A DNA stretch of 64,000 nt from Rhizobium sp. BK399 (GCF_014194695.1 NZ_JACIAH010000001.1:744001-808000); one strand, 5' to 3'. Counted from the first letter of the stretch, positions 53,306 through 62,641 are shown. Numbers and translations are program-made. Notes: a model not told the origin generated them from the letters alone.

Positions 53306-53986
53306 ATGCTGAAATTCGCGACGGCTCTCGCAGCCGCCGGCCTTCTGGTCTCTTCCGTATCCACATCTGTGTCGGCACAGCCGATCGCGCCCGCTCATGA
53401 CGCTGCGCCTGTCGTTCGGGTCGCCGTGCAGCCGAAATCGGTCAAGCCGCAGTTCAAGCGCCAACGCGTCCACCTCGTCACCAACGAGGCACCCGGCACG
53501 ATCATCATCGATACCAACAACAAGTTCCTTTATCTCGTCGAGACCAAGGACCGCGCGACGCGCTACGGCATCGGCGTCGGTCGCGAAGGCTTCGGCTGGT
53601 CGGGCGTCGTCAAGATCGGCCGCAAGGCAGAGTGGCCGGGCTGGACGCCACCGCCTGAAATGCGGGTTCGCGAAGCTGCGAAAGGCCACATCCTCCCGGC
53701 CTTCCAGGAAGGTGGCGAAGACAATCCGCTCGGCGCCCGCGCGATGTATCTCTACAAGGGTGGCAATGACACGTCCTTCCGCATCCACGGCACCAACCAG
53801 CCGTGGTCGATCGGCCTCAACATGTCGTCCGGCTGCATTCGCATGATGAACAAGGATGTGATGGATCTCTACGATCGCGCTCCTGTCGGCACGAAGGTCA
53901 TCGTTGTCGGCCCAGGCAACAAGCAGGGCGAAATCAGCTTCGACGATCGCGGCATCGACATCCTGCGGACGCTATTCGGCGGCTAA
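53306..53986 (+). CDS. L,D-transpeptidase (YkuD domain), second of a tandem pair
   Basis: A 226-residue periplasmic enzyme. Signal peptide about 1-24 (cleavage near SVSAQP), a basic linker (KPQFKRQRVH), then a YkuD domain (63-200) with TIIIDTNNKFLYLVE, His161 in RIHGTN and nucleophile Cys177 in SSGCIRMMN. It closely parallels the preceding protein across the catalytic domain (WPGWTPPPEMR versus WPDWTPPSEMI). The ATG at 53306 follows GAGGGA. A C-terminal extension of about 25 residues is specific to this copy. Confidence 0.93.
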   Translation: MLKFATALAAAGLLVSSVSTSVSAQPIAPAHDAAPVVRVAVQPKSVKPQFKRQRVHLVTNEAPGTIIIDTNNKFLYLVETKDRATRYGIGVGREGFGWSGVVKIGRKAEWPGWTPPPEMRVREAAKGHILPAFQEGGEDNPLGARAMYLYKGGNDTSFRIHGTNQPWSIGLNMSSGCIRMMNKDVMDLYDRAPVGTKVIVVGPGNKQGEISFDDRGIDILRTLFGG

Positions 53987-54016
53987 TGCAAATATTTGGC
54001 GGCCGGCGACGGCCGC

Positions 54017-54457
54017 CTACTTCGATCCGCAACTGACCTTGCCGGTCACGCTAAGCGGCTTCGCGCCGCCCTCAAGAGCAAGCTCATAGGCGCCCGAGAA
54101 TGTCGTCATCGATTTGCCGCGCTGGCCGGCGGTCACGATCAGGCTGACGCCCTGCCCCTTAGGGTCGTCTCCATCCTCATAGAATACTTCCAGCCGCAAT
54201 TCGCCATCGTGTGACCAGTGGTGCGTCAGGTTCTCCGACGTCACGGCAATCTTCTGTAGCGCCTGGGGTGCATCGCCGCTCTTCACCACAAGAGCGCCGC
54301 GAAAATGATTGAGCTTGTGGCCGCCTTCCGCCTCGAAGCCGCTTTCCACCGTGAAGCGCACATTCTTGTCATCCGCCGAGCAGAAGAAACGAGTGGCTGC
54401 GTGGGCGGCATTGGTCGCACCGCAGAGAAGCGTGAACGCGAGGATGGTGCGGTACAT
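54017..54457 (-). CDS. Exported protein of unknown function
   Basis: A 146-residue protein with signal peptide MYRTILAFTLLCGATNAAHA (1-20) and a mature domain that looks all-beta (VRFTVESGFEA, LVVKSGDAPQ, LRLEVFYEDGD, YELALEGG). Two cysteines, near both ends (FFCSADD and VSCGSK), could form a disulfide. No family recognised. It lies 36 bp downstream of glcF on the same strand and may be transcribed from the glc operon. Confidence 0.7.
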   Translation of the reverse strand: MYRTILAFTLLCGATNAAHAATRFFCSADDKNVRFTVESGFEAEGGHKLNHFRGALVVKSGDAPQALQKIAVTSENLTHHWSHDGELRLEVFYEDGDDPKGQGVSLIVTAGQRGKSMTTFSGAYELALEGGAKPLSVTGKVSCGSK

Positions 54458-54493
54458 AGCGGGCTCCTGAGATTGCCGGACGATCCAGCGCCG

Positions 54494-55807
54494 CTAAGCT
54501 AAGGGCAAATCCTTTAATTTTTCCGGTACATCTCCGCCGTAGGCCCAGTCCAGCAGTTGGACCGTGTGAACGATCGGAATTGCTGTCCCGGTCGTGATCT
54601 GCATCATGCAGCCGATGTTGCCGGTTGCGATCACATGCGGCTTCGTCGCCTCGATATTCCTGACCTTGCGGGTCTTGAGCGCTTCGGAAATATCGGACTG
54701 CATGATGTTGTAGGTACCGGCAGATCCGCAACAGAGGTGGCCTTCCGCGGGATCGCGGACGTTGAAGCCGGCCGCCTTCAGCAGCTGCTTCGGCGCCATC
54801 GTGATCCTCTGGCCGTGCTGCATCGAGCAGGCGGAGTGATAGGCGACGATGACGCCTTTCGGCATCTGGGCCGGCAGGTCAAGCGACGCAAGGTACTCGG
54901 TGACATCCTTCGCCAGCGACGAGATGCGCGCCGCCTTTTCGGCGTAGGCGGGATCGAGCCGCAGCATGTGACCGTAATCCTTGATCGTCGTGCCGCAGCC
55001 GGAAGCGGTGATGATGATCGCGTCGAGCCCACCCTTTTCGAGTTCACCCGTCCACACATCGACGTTGGCGCGTGCGCTTGCTAACGCCTGCTCTTCGCGT
55101 CCCATGTGATGGACGAGCGAGCCGCAGCAACTTTCCCCCTCGGGTACGACCACCTCAACACCCAGTCGCGTCAGCAGCTTGATGGTCGCCTCGTTGATGC
55201 CTGGATCGAGGGCTGGCTGCGCGCAGCCGGTTAGGATCGCGACGCGTCCGCGCTTTTCACCGGCCGCCGCGTGGCTTGCCGGTGCTGCATAGATCGAGGC
55301 GGGAGGGATATGTCGCGGCGCCAGCGCCAGCATTGCGGCAAATGGCTTCAATGCGGGCGAGTGCTGAAGGAACCCGGCAAACGGTCGGCCCACCGACGAC
55401 AGCTTGATCGCAAGGCGAAACCGATCAGGATATGGCAGGACAGCGGCAAGGATGGCGCGCACGAGCCGGTTCATGAAAGGACGCTTGTAGGTCTTCTCGA
55501 TGTGTGCCCGTGCATGGTCGACGAGGTGCATGTAGTCGACCCCGGAGGGACAGGTCGTCACGCAGGCGAGACACGAGAGACAGCGGTCGATATGGGTGAC
55601 CACCTCGGCATCCGCCGGGCGCCCGTTTTCCAGCATGTCCTTGATCAGGTAGATGCGCCCGCGCGGGCTGTCGAGTTCGTTGCCGAGCGTCACATAGGTC
55701 GGACAGGTCGCGGTGCAGAAGCCGCAATGCACGCATTTGCGCAGGATCTGCTCGGATTCGGCGACATGAGGGTCGGCAAGCTGGGCGGGCGTAAAATTGG
55801 TCTGCAT
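54494..55807 (-). CDS. glcF: Glycolate oxidase iron-sulfur subunit
   Basis: A 437-residue subunit of the membrane-associated glycolate oxidase, passing electrons from the flavin subunits to the respiratory chain. Two ferredoxin-type clusters are visible: CVHCGFCTATCP (Cys25, 28, 31, 35) and CLSCLACVTTCP. Two CCG-type domains follow (GESCCGSLVHHMGR and HLCCGSAGTY). The ATG at 55807 is chosen; the longer frame overlaps glcE. Last of glcD-glcE-glcF. Confidence 0.95.
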   Translation of the reverse strand: MQTNFTPAQLADPHVAESEQILRKCVHCGFCTATCPTYVTLGNELDSPRGRIYLIKDMLENGRPADAEVVTHIDRCLSCLACVTTCPSGVDYMHLVDHARAHIEKTYKRPFMNRLVRAILAAVLPYPDRFRLAIKLSSVGRPFAGFLQHSPALKPFAAMLALAPRHIPPASIYAAPASHAAAGEKRGRVAILTGCAQPALDPGINEATIKLLTRLGVEVVVPEGESCCGSLVHHMGREEQALASARANVDVWTGELEKGGLDAIIITASGCGTTIKDYGHMLRLDPAYAEKAARISSLAKDVTEYLASLDLPAQMPKGVIVAYHSACSMQHGQRITMAPKQLLKAAGFNVRDPAEGHLCCGSAGTYNIMQSDISEALKTRKVRNIEATKPHVIATGNIGCMMQITTGTAIPIVHTVQLLDWAYGGDVPEKLKDLPLA

Positions 55808-55812
55808 TGCCT

Positions 55813-57018
55813 TCAGGCTCCTGCCATCTTCCCGGGATTGAAGATGCCGGCGGGATCGAATTTCAGTTTCAGTCGCTGCGAGAGCAAGGCCACCGCCTCC
55901 TGCTGCGGCTGAAAGGCGGCCGTCAATGCCCGCATTGGTTCGGGCGCCCGCATCAGCGTGGCGTGGCCACCGCCCAGCGCCTTGATGAAACGGCGCAGGA
56001 GATCCGCATCGGCATCCGCCTCCATCCGCATCCAGATCAGCCCGCCCTGCCAGTCGTAGAATGCGTCGACGCCGGCTTCGAGGCGGAGGGCCGCGACCAG
56101 CTGATGGCCGATGGTTGGCGCGACAGAAACCCGCCAAACGGGCCGCATCGTGCCGTCAGCATAAGGGGCGGCATCCCGGATGTCTTTCCAAAGGCGTACG
56201 CTCTCGTTTTGCTCCAACCGCGTGACCGATCCGAACGCTTGCATGGCCGCAACGAGCTTGGCTGCGCGGGCTTCAACGGAGCCAGGCAGGCCTTCAATGC
56301 GCAGACAGGTCGCCTCGCCTCCCGAAAGCGTACTGTCGAGAAATTTCCAGGATACGGTCATCGGCAGATGCGCGGCGCCGGAGACTTCGACTGGCGAGGC
56401 CATCGCCGCCGCCATGGCGTTGGCGGCTTCGGCATCGTTGAGGCCGGAAACGACAATCGTCGCTTCAGTTCGCGGTCGCGGCGGCACGCGGAAGGTCACT
56501 TCCGTCAGCAACCCCAGCGTTCCATGCGAGCCGGCCATCAGCTTGACGAGATCCAGTCCGGTCACGTTCTTCATCACGCGGCCGCCCGCCTTGATCAGTT
56601 CGCCCTTGCCATTGATGAAGCTCACGCCAAGCAGGCTGTCGCGTGCGGCCCCGGCCACAAAACGGCGCGGCCCCGAAACGTTGGCGGCAAAAACGCCGCC
56701 GATGGTCGGCTCGCCCGATGTACCCATGACCGGCCGATGATCCATCGGTTCGAAGGCCATCATCTGGCCGTTCTCAGCGAGTGCGGCTTCGATCTCGGAC
56801 ATTGGCGTTCCAGATCGTGCAGTCAAAACCATCTCGCCGGGATTATAAGCCGTGATGCCGCTCAGGTTGGACGAACGCAACCGACTTTCCGCCGCGACTG
56901 CATTTCCGAAACCGGAACGGGTGTTGCCGCCGCAGATCGCCAGCGGCTTGCCTGCCTGTGCATGGCTGCGGACGATTGCCGCAGCCTCGTCATCCGTCAT
57001 AGGCAATAGATCGATCAT
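55813..57018 (-). CDS. glcE: Glycolate oxidase FAD-binding subunit GlcE
   Basis: A 401-residue FAD-binding protein of the GlcE type. It has a PCMH/VAO-like FAD fold with ICGGNTRSGFGN and GEPTIGGVFAANVSGPRRFVAGAARDSLLG, followed by the GGRVMKNVTGLDLVKLMAGSHGT segment. GlcE is required with GlcD and GlcF for activity. The start ATG overlaps the glcD stop (57015-57018); glcF begins 5 bp after its own stop, so the operon is tightly packed. Confidence 0.94.
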   Translation of the reverse strand: MIDLLPMTDDEAAAIVRSHAQAGKPLAICGGNTRSGFGNAVAAESRLRSSNLSGITAYNPGEMVLTARSGTPMSEIEAALAENGQMMAFEPMDHRPVMGTSGEPTIGGVFAANVSGPRRFVAGAARDSLLGVSFINGKGELIKAGGRVMKNVTGLDLVKLMAGSHGTLGLLTEVTFRVPPRPRTEATIVVSGLNDAEAANAMAAAMASPVEVSGAAHLPMTVSWKFLDSTLSGGEATCLRIEGLPGSVEARAAKLVAAMQAFGSVTRLEQNESVRLWKDIRDAAPYADGTMRPVWRVSVAPTIGHQLVAALRLEAGVDAFYDWQGGLIWMRMEADADADLLRRFIKALGGGHATLMRAPEPMRALTAAFQPQQEAVALLSQRLKLKFDPAGIFNPGKMAGA

Positions 57019-58454
57019 GCGGCCGGACGTCCCTCGAGCGGGAAGACCTTGGACGGGTTCAGGAGCCAGGCCGGATCGAAAGCGGCGCGTGCCGCCATCT
57101 GCTGCGCCAGGTCCGCCTCGGAATATTGATGGCGCATCAGGTCTCGCTTTTCGATGCCGACGCCATGTTCGCCCGTCAGGCAGCCGCCGGCATCGACACA
57201 CAGCTTCAGGATTTCCATGCCCGCGGCTTCCGCACGTGCGGCGTCGTCCGGATCGTTGGCATTGAAGAGGATCAGGGGGTGCATGTTGCCATCACCGGCA
57301 TGGAACACGTTGGCGACGCGAAGCCCATGGCGATCGATGATTTCAGAGGTTTTCTTCAGCACGTAGGAAAGCTGGCTGAGCGGCACGGTGCCGTCCATGC
57401 AGATATAATCGGCGATGCGCCCGGTGGCGCCGAAGGCCGACTTCCGGCCCTTCCAGATCAGCGCCGCCTCGGTTGCCGACTGGCATTCGCGGACGGTCTT
57501 CACGCCATGCCTGTGGGCGATTTCGACGATGCTCTTCAGCATGTCGTCCATTTCCGCTTCCGATCCCTCGACCTCCACGATCAACAGCGCGCCGACATCC
57601 AGGGGGTAGCCGGCCTTGGCAAAGGCTTCACAGATTTCGATCGCCGGCTTGTCCATGAATTCGATGGCAACCGGAATGATGCCTGACGCAATGATGTCAG
57701 CGACGCAGGACCCTGCCTCTTCTGAGGTATCGAAGCCGAACAGGACCGGCCGCGCGCCCTCGGGCTTGGCAATCAGGCGGACCGTCGCTTCGGTGACGAT
57801 CCCCAGCTGGCCCTCGTGTCCGCAGACGAGGCCGAGCAGATCGTAGCCTGCCGCATCTAACGCCTTGCCACCGAGATCGATGACAGTGCCGTCAGTCATC
57901 ACCATCTTGACGCCGAGCAGGTTATTGGTCGTAACCCCGTATTTCAGACAGTGCGCGCCGCCCGAATTCATGCCGATATTGCCGCCGATCGTGCAGGCCA
58001 GCTGCGAGCTGGGATCGGGCGCATAGAAGAAACCATCCACCGAGACGGATTCCGAGATATTCAGATTGGTCACGCCGGCTTCGACAACCGCCACGCGATT
58101 GGGAAGATCGATATCGAGGATGCGGTTCATCTTTGAGACGCAGACGACGACCGCATCCTCCTGCGGGATCGCGCCGCCCGACAGCGAGGTTCCCGCACCA
58201 CGCGGCACCACCGGGACACCGTAGCGGTGACAGTATTTCATCACGGCGGCCACCTCCGCGGTTGTCCGCGGCAAGGCAACAGCAAGCGGCATGCGGCGGT
58301 AGGAAACGAAGGCATCGGTCTCGAACGGCATCAGTTCGCGCGCCTCATGAACCAAGCATTCCGGCGGCAGCAGGTCGATGAGATCGGCAACAATCTGCCG
58401 GCGGCGAGCAAGCACGTCGGCACGCGGGGCGAGAAACGAAATGGTGTCGGACAT
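57015..58454 (-). CDS. glcD: Glycolate oxidase catalytic subunit GlcD
   Basis: A 479-residue FAD-linked oxidase that oxidises glycolate to glyoxylate. The VAO-type FAD loop reads VPRGAGTSLSGGAIPQ, followed by IGGNIGMNSGGAHCLKYGVT and the C-terminal FAD-oxidase domain with ANVFHAGDGNMHP and TGEHGVGIEKRD. The ATG at 58454 is preceded by GGGAGGGAG; the upstream frame is non-conserved. Divergent from a LysR-type gene that is frameshifted and was probably its regulator. Confidence 0.95.
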   Translation of the reverse strand: MSDTISFLAPRADVLARRRQIVADLIDLLPPECLVHEARELMPFETDAFVSYRRMPLAVALPRTTAEVAAVMKYCHRYGVPVVPRGAGTSLSGGAIPQEDAVVVCVSKMNRILDIDLPNRVAVVEAGVTNLNISESVSVDGFFYAPDPSSQLACTIGGNIGMNSGGAHCLKYGVTTNNLLGVKMVMTDGTVIDLGGKALDAAGYDLLGLVCGHEGQLGIVTEATVRLIAKPEGARPVLFGFDTSEEAGSCVADIIASGIIPVAIEFMDKPAIEICEAFAKAGYPLDVGALLIVEVEGSEAEMDDMLKSIVEIAHRHGVKTVRECQSATEAALIWKGRKSAFGATGRIADYICMDGTVPLSQLSYVLKKTSEIIDRHGLRVANVFHAGDGNMHPLILFNANDPDDAARAEAAGMEILKLCVDAGGCLTGEHGVGIEKRDLMRHQYSEADLAQQMAARAAFDPAWLLNPSKVFPLEGRPAA

Positions 58455-58588
58455 GGCTCCCTCCCTTCGCCGGCGGCAGCGAAAACCCGGCGCATCCTCC
58501 GCGCTGCCGGCTCGAACGGGCTTAACACTTTCCCGATTATGGCGCAAATGCTAAGCACTTATTCCAAAAGGACAAACAATCTAAGCGT

Positions 58589-59484
58589 ATGACCAATCTG
58601 GGTGACCTTGAAATTTTCGCAAAAGTCGTTTCGACCGGGAGCATGTCGCTGGCCGGCAGGGCGCTCGGTTTCTCACCGGCCGTAGTCTCCAAACGCATCA
58701 AACGGCTGGAAGATGGCTGGGCACGCGGCTTTTGCAGCGCACGACGCGGCAAATCTCGCTGACGGAAGCTGGCCAGGGCTTTTACGATCGCGTCCTCGGC
58801 ATTCTCGCCGGGATCGAGGAGGCCGAATACTATATCTCCGGGCGCTCGGCGCAGATGCAGGGGACGCTGAAGGTGACGGCGCCGACCTCCTTCGGGCGCA
58901 CGCATGTCGCCCCACACCTGAAGTCCTTCATGGACATGCATCCCGGGGTTGCGATCAATCTCGTGCTCAGCGACGAGTTCACCGACATCGTCGGTGAAGG
59001 CTTTGACCTTGCTATCCGGATTGCGGAACTGACGGATTCGAGCCTCGTCGCGCGGCGACTCGCGCCGGTCAGGCGCCTGCTTTGCGCCTCCCCCGATTAT
59101 CTTTCCGCCAACGGCACGCCGGAAACGATCGAAGACCTGAAGCAGCACCGCTGTCTGCCTGCTCACAACAACGATGCCTGGCGACTGGAAGGGCCTGAGG
59201 GCCCGCTTTCACTCCGGCCGGAAGGGATGCTTGTGACGAACTCCAGCGAGGTCGTGCGTGAGGCCGTGATATCTGGGCTCGGCATTGCGCTGCGCTCCAC
59301 TTGGGACATCAGCCGCGAGTTGAAGGATGGTCGGCTGGTGCACATTCTCCCTGCCTATGAGGGGTCGCGCAGCGTGACGCTGTCGGCAATCTACCCAAGC
59401 CGCCAGTTCCTGCCGGCCAAGGTGCGGCTGTTCATCGACTATCTCGCCGAGGTCTACGGCCCGGTCCCCTATTGGGAACGCTAG
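58589..59484 (+). pseudogene. LysR-family regulator, frameshifted (probable glc regulator)
   Basis: A LysR gene interrupted by one missing base. From the ATG at 58589 the frame encodes MTNLGDLEIFAKVVSTGSMS... to KRIKRLED, the first half of a LysR winged helix-turn-helix, then shifts at about 58714/58715 (GAAGATGGCTGGG) and stops 14 codons later. Adding one base before GGCTGGGC restores RLGTRLLQRTTRQISLTEAG and the full effector domain to 59484 (299 codons including stop, normal LysR length). It is divergent from glcDEF across a 134-bp spacer. True decay, a phase-variable defect or an assembly error are all possible. Confidence 0.88.
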
Positions 59485-59496
59485 AGCTTTCACTGG

Positions 59497-60348
59497 TCAA
59501 CTCGCCAGCCTCTCGATGACGAGATCGAGGAGCGCCCGCAGGCGGGCCTGCCGTTTCATGTCCCGGTGATAACCGATCCAGGTGTCGCGCCCAGGCGGGG
59601 CTTCGCCGAGATCGACCGGCTCGATGTCAGCGATCGCATCGCCGAGGGGGCGCGGCAGGACGGCGAGCCCCGCGCCATTCCTGCACAGCGTCGCCTGCAC
59701 ATCGCGGTTGTTGCTGCGCATGGCGATCTCGGCCTTTGGCAGGACGCGCGCCAGCCACATGACATCGGGCATGCCGCCGAAGGCTTCGTCCATCGTGACC
59801 AGGCGCGCGCCTGCGCCATCCCCTGCCTTCGGATGCTCTGCGCCCCGGCGCGTATAGAGCTGGTACTCGATATGCAGCAGCTTGCGCGATATTACATCAG
59901 GCTCGGTGAAGGGCGCGATCCGAACGACGACGTCCGCCTCGCGGCGGGAGAGGCTGAGCAGGCGGCTATCGGTCAGCAATTCGACGACGATCTTCGGATG
60001 GCGCAGCGAGAATTCCGCAAGCACCGGCGCAAGCACATGTGCACCGAACCACTCCGACGACGACAGGCGTAGGAAGCCGCTCAACTGCCGGCTTTGTCCG
60101 GCGAGTTCACGTTCGAGAGCCAGCGCTTCCTCTTCCATCCGTTCGGCGTGCGTGAAGACGGCCGTGCCCTCGTCCGTCAGCACAAAGCCGTCGGCTGTCC
60201 GCTGAAACAGCGTCTGGCCGAGCGAAACTTCCAGAGCGCGAAGGCGACGCCCCATCGTCGGCTGCGTCAGGCCGAGGCTGCGGGCGGCAGCGCCGAGAGT
60301 TCCATGGCGGGCGATCGCCAGGAACAGCTTGAGATCGCTCCATTCCAC
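59497..60348 (-). CDS. LysR-family transcriptional regulator
   Basis: A 283-residue LysR-type regulator. The N-terminal winged HTH (3-62) has DLKLFLAIARHGTLGAAARSLGLTQPTMGRRL; the effector domain (about 88-280) follows. The GTG at 60348 is preferred because it follows GGGAG at 7 bases and begins at the conserved N-terminus; the longer frame adds 13 residues. Divergent from the MDR-type oxidoreductase gene across a 106-bp spacer, the normal position for its own regulator. Confidence 0.92.
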   Translation of the reverse strand: MEWSDLKLFLAIARHGTLGAAARSLGLTQPTMGRRLRALEVSLGQTLFQRTADGFVLTDEGTAVFTHAERMEEEALALERELAGQSRQLSGFLRLSSSEWFGAHVLAPVLAEFSLRHPKIVVELLTDSRLLSLSRREADVVVRIAPFTEPDVISRKLLHIEYQLYTRRGAEHPKAGDGAGARLVTMDEAFGGMPDVMWLARVLPKAEIAMRSNNRDVQATLCRNGAGLAVLPRPLGDAIADIEPVDLGEAPPGRDTWIGYHRDMKRQARLRALLDLVIERLAS

Positions 60349-60454
60349 TATCCGGCTCCCAAACAAAAATGCATGGACATCGTGCATTCTCTTTCATTTC
60401 CATTCGCACATCAACGGCGCATTCTCCGGGCAATTCAAACGAACGGAGAGTTGC

Positions 60455-61453
60455 ATGTCTCAGTCCACAACGATGAAGGCGCTCCTGATCGACGCGCCGA
60501 ACGCCGATTTCCGCTTGGTCGAGATCGCCGAACCGACGCCACGCGAGGGTGAGATTTTGGTTCGGATCAAGGCGAGCGGCGTCAATCCTTTGGACACCAA
60601 GATCCGTGCCGGCAATGCCGCCCATGCGCGGCATCCGTTTCCCGCCGTTCTTGGCATTGATCTGGCCGGAGTCGTCGAGCAGGTAGGTCCCGGCGTCACC
60701 GAGTTCCGCCGTGGCGACGAGGTTTACGGCATGACCGGTGGCGTCGGCGGCATCCAAGGCTCGCTGGCTGAATTCGCGGCGGTTGACGCCAGGCTGCTCG
60801 CGCCGAAGCCCCACAATCTCTCGATGCGGGAGGCAGCAGCGCTGCCGCTGATCGCCATTACCGCCTGGGAGGGCCTGGTCGATCGCACCAATGTCCGCGA
60901 TGGTCAGCAGGTTCTTGTCCTCGGCGCCGGCGGCGGCGTCGGGCACATTGCCGTACAGATCGCAAAAGCCGTAGGTGCCGATGTATTTGCCGTCGACGGT
61001 GCCGCCAAGGCTGACTACCTCGGAAGCCTCGGAGCAACGCCGATCGACTACCGGGTGGAGACCGTGACGGACTATGTCGTCAATCACGCGGGGGGCAAAG
61101 GCTTCGACATCGTCTACGATACGGTCGGCGGCGCCAGCCTTGACACTGCCTTCCAGGCGATCGGCCGCTTCGGTCACGTCGTCAGCGCGCTCGGATGGGG
61201 AACACACGCGCTTGCCCCGCTGTCGTTCAAAGCGGCAACCTATTCGGGAGTGTTTACGCTGCTGCCGCTTCTGACCGGCGAAGGTCGAAGCCACCACGGC
61301 AAGATCCTGCGTGAGGTCGGCAAACTCGTCGAGGCCGGAAAGCTGATGCCAAGGCTGGACGCGCGTCGCTTCGGACTTTCCGATGTCGCGGAAGCCCATG
61401 CTCTAATCGAAAGCCGTCAGGCAAACGGCAAGCTGGTGGTTGAGATCGCCTAA
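60455..61453 (+). CDS. Quinone-oxidoreductase-like MDR family enzyme
   Basis: A 332-residue medium-chain dehydrogenase/reductase without the structural-zinc cysteine loop, placing it with NADPH quinone/enoyl reductases. It has a GroES-like N-terminal domain (GVNPLDTKIRAG, PAVLGIDLAGVVEQVG) and a Rossmann domain with VLGAGGGVGHIAVQIAKA. GGAGAG precedes the ATG. Divergent from the LysR gene that probably controls it. Substrate unknown, perhaps a reactive enone or quinone (inference from family). Confidence 0.9.
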   Translation: MSQSTTMKALLIDAPNADFRLVEIAEPTPREGEILVRIKASGVNPLDTKIRAGNAAHARHPFPAVLGIDLAGVVEQVGPGVTEFRRGDEVYGMTGGVGGIQGSLAEFAAVDARLLAPKPHNLSMREAAALPLIAITAWEGLVDRTNVRDGQQVLVLGAGGGVGHIAVQIAKAVGADVFAVDGAAKADYLGSLGATPIDYRVETVTDYVVNHAGGKGFDIVYDTVGGASLDTAFQAIGRFGHVVSALGWGTHALAPLSFKAATYSGVFTLLPLLTGEGRSHHGKILREVGKLVEAGKLMPRLDARRFGLSDVAEAHALIESRQANGKLVVEIA

Positions 61454-61460
61454 AGTTTGA

Positions 61461-61479
61461 AGGGCGCGCGCCGCGCCCT
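61461..61479. terminator. Hairpin between convergent genes
   Basis: AGGGCGCG, 3 bases, CGCGCCCT: a perfect 8-bp GC stem in the 30-bp gap between the MDR gene and the SAHH-like gene. T-runs are weak on both strands, so the terminator call is tentative. Confidence 0.45.
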
Positions 61480-61483
61480 CTCC

Positions 61484-62641
61484 TTAACGCGCCAGATCGA
61501 GATAGGCGCTTGCCACCATCGCGTCGATATCCCTCGGCACCGGGACGATGCAGCTCTCGGCGCCGACTTCGCGCCTGGCGACACGCTCAAGGCAGCGCGC
61601 CTGCAGCGTAAAACCAAGATCCATCGATTCGACGGAATTGCCGAGCGGCCGGGGGCCGGCAAGGTTTGCCATATGCCCGCCGCCAAGAATATGGAAAGAG
61701 CGGCCATCCCTCAGGTGCAAGGTCTCGATATGGTCCGCCTCGTAGCGATCGATCCGGACGACTTCGGGGTGCTGTCGAAACGCCGCAACATCGATCTCAT
61801 GCGGAAAATGTCCACCATTCATCAGGATCGCGCCATCCTTGATCAGCGGGAGGTCGGCGGCGGTGACGATCGCGGGAAAGCCGGTAACGGTGACAAGCAC
61901 GTCGGCTGAGGCAATCGCCTCGTTGCGCAGCGGCGTGGAGAAGCCGTCGAGGTGCGCCTCTAGCGCAGTCACTGGATCGATATCAACGACGCTGACGGTT
62001 GAAAACGCATTGCGGAAGCAGGCTGCAGTGCCTTTGCCGCAGGCGCCATAGCCGAAAACCGTCACACGCTTGCCGTTGGTCGAGCGATTGGTGAAGCGCA
62101 TGTAGCTTTCGAACAGGCTCTGGCCGACGGCATGCTTGTTTTCGGCGAACTGCTTGATCGGGCTGTCGTTGATGACCAGGATCGGCATATTCAATTTTTC
62201 CCGCATCGGCAGCAGACGTGTGCGGCCGGACGTCGTCTCCTCCGTCCCCCCGAGAAGGCCAGCGTAAGGAGCCTCGGCCGCGATCGCAAAAAGGTCGCCG
62301 CCGTTGTCGAGCAGCAGATCCGGCCTTTCCGCAACAACCGCCTCGAGGCTCTTGTGATGCGCGACCGGGTCCGTCGTCTGGGTCGCAAACACGGTGATCT
62401 CTTGCGAACGAAGAAACTCGACGGTCGAAGGCTGCGTGCTGTTCAGGTTTCCGGTGCAGACGAGCCGTGCGCCACCGGCCTTGAGTGTCATCAGCAGCGC
62501 TACGGTCTTCGGCTCCAGATGGATGCCGGTGCCGATGGTCAGACCGGCGAACGGTTGGGTTTTCTCGAATTCCGCCGCCGTTGCCTTGAGCAATCGGCAG
62601 CTGTTGCCGATCCATTCGATGCGGGTTGCGTCTCTCTGCAT
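61484..62641 (-). CDS. Divergent S-adenosylhomocysteine hydrolase-like protein
   Basis: A 385-residue AdoHcyase-fold protein, about 80 residues shorter than rhizobial AhcY. It keeps the NAD loop as GYGACGKG (197-204, family GYGDVGKG), EETTSG (134-139), His41, Lys163 and Asn168. Several substrate-pocket positions differ, judged by hand alignment to human SAHH: Thr57 to Glu43, Asp190 to Glu167, Cys195 to Val172, DDGGD to DNGGD (112-116). The C-terminal Lys/Tyr tail that reaches the partner subunit is missing. It likely uses NAD+ on a related thioether rather than acting as the housekeeping AhcY (inference). AAGGA precedes the ATG. A LysR gene lies 92 bp upstream, same strand. Confidence 0.8.
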   Translation of the reverse strand: MQRDATRIEWIGNSCRLLKATAAEFEKTQPFAGLTIGTGIHLEPKTVALLMTLKAGGARLVCTGNLNSTQPSTVEFLRSQEITVFATQTTDPVAHHKSLEAVVAERPDLLLDNGGDLFAIAAEAPYAGLLGGTEETTSGRTRLLPMREKLNMPILVINDSPIKQFAENKHAVGQSLFESYMRFTNRSTNGKRVTVFGYGACGKGTAACFRNAFSTVSVVDIDPVTALEAHLDGFSTPLRNEAIASADVLVTVTGFPAIVTAADLPLIKDGAILMNGGHFPHEIDVAAFRQHPEVVRIDRYEADHIETLHLRDGRSFHILGGGHMANLAGPRPLGNSVESMDLGFTLQARCLERVARREVGAESCIVPVPRDIDAMVASAYLDLAR

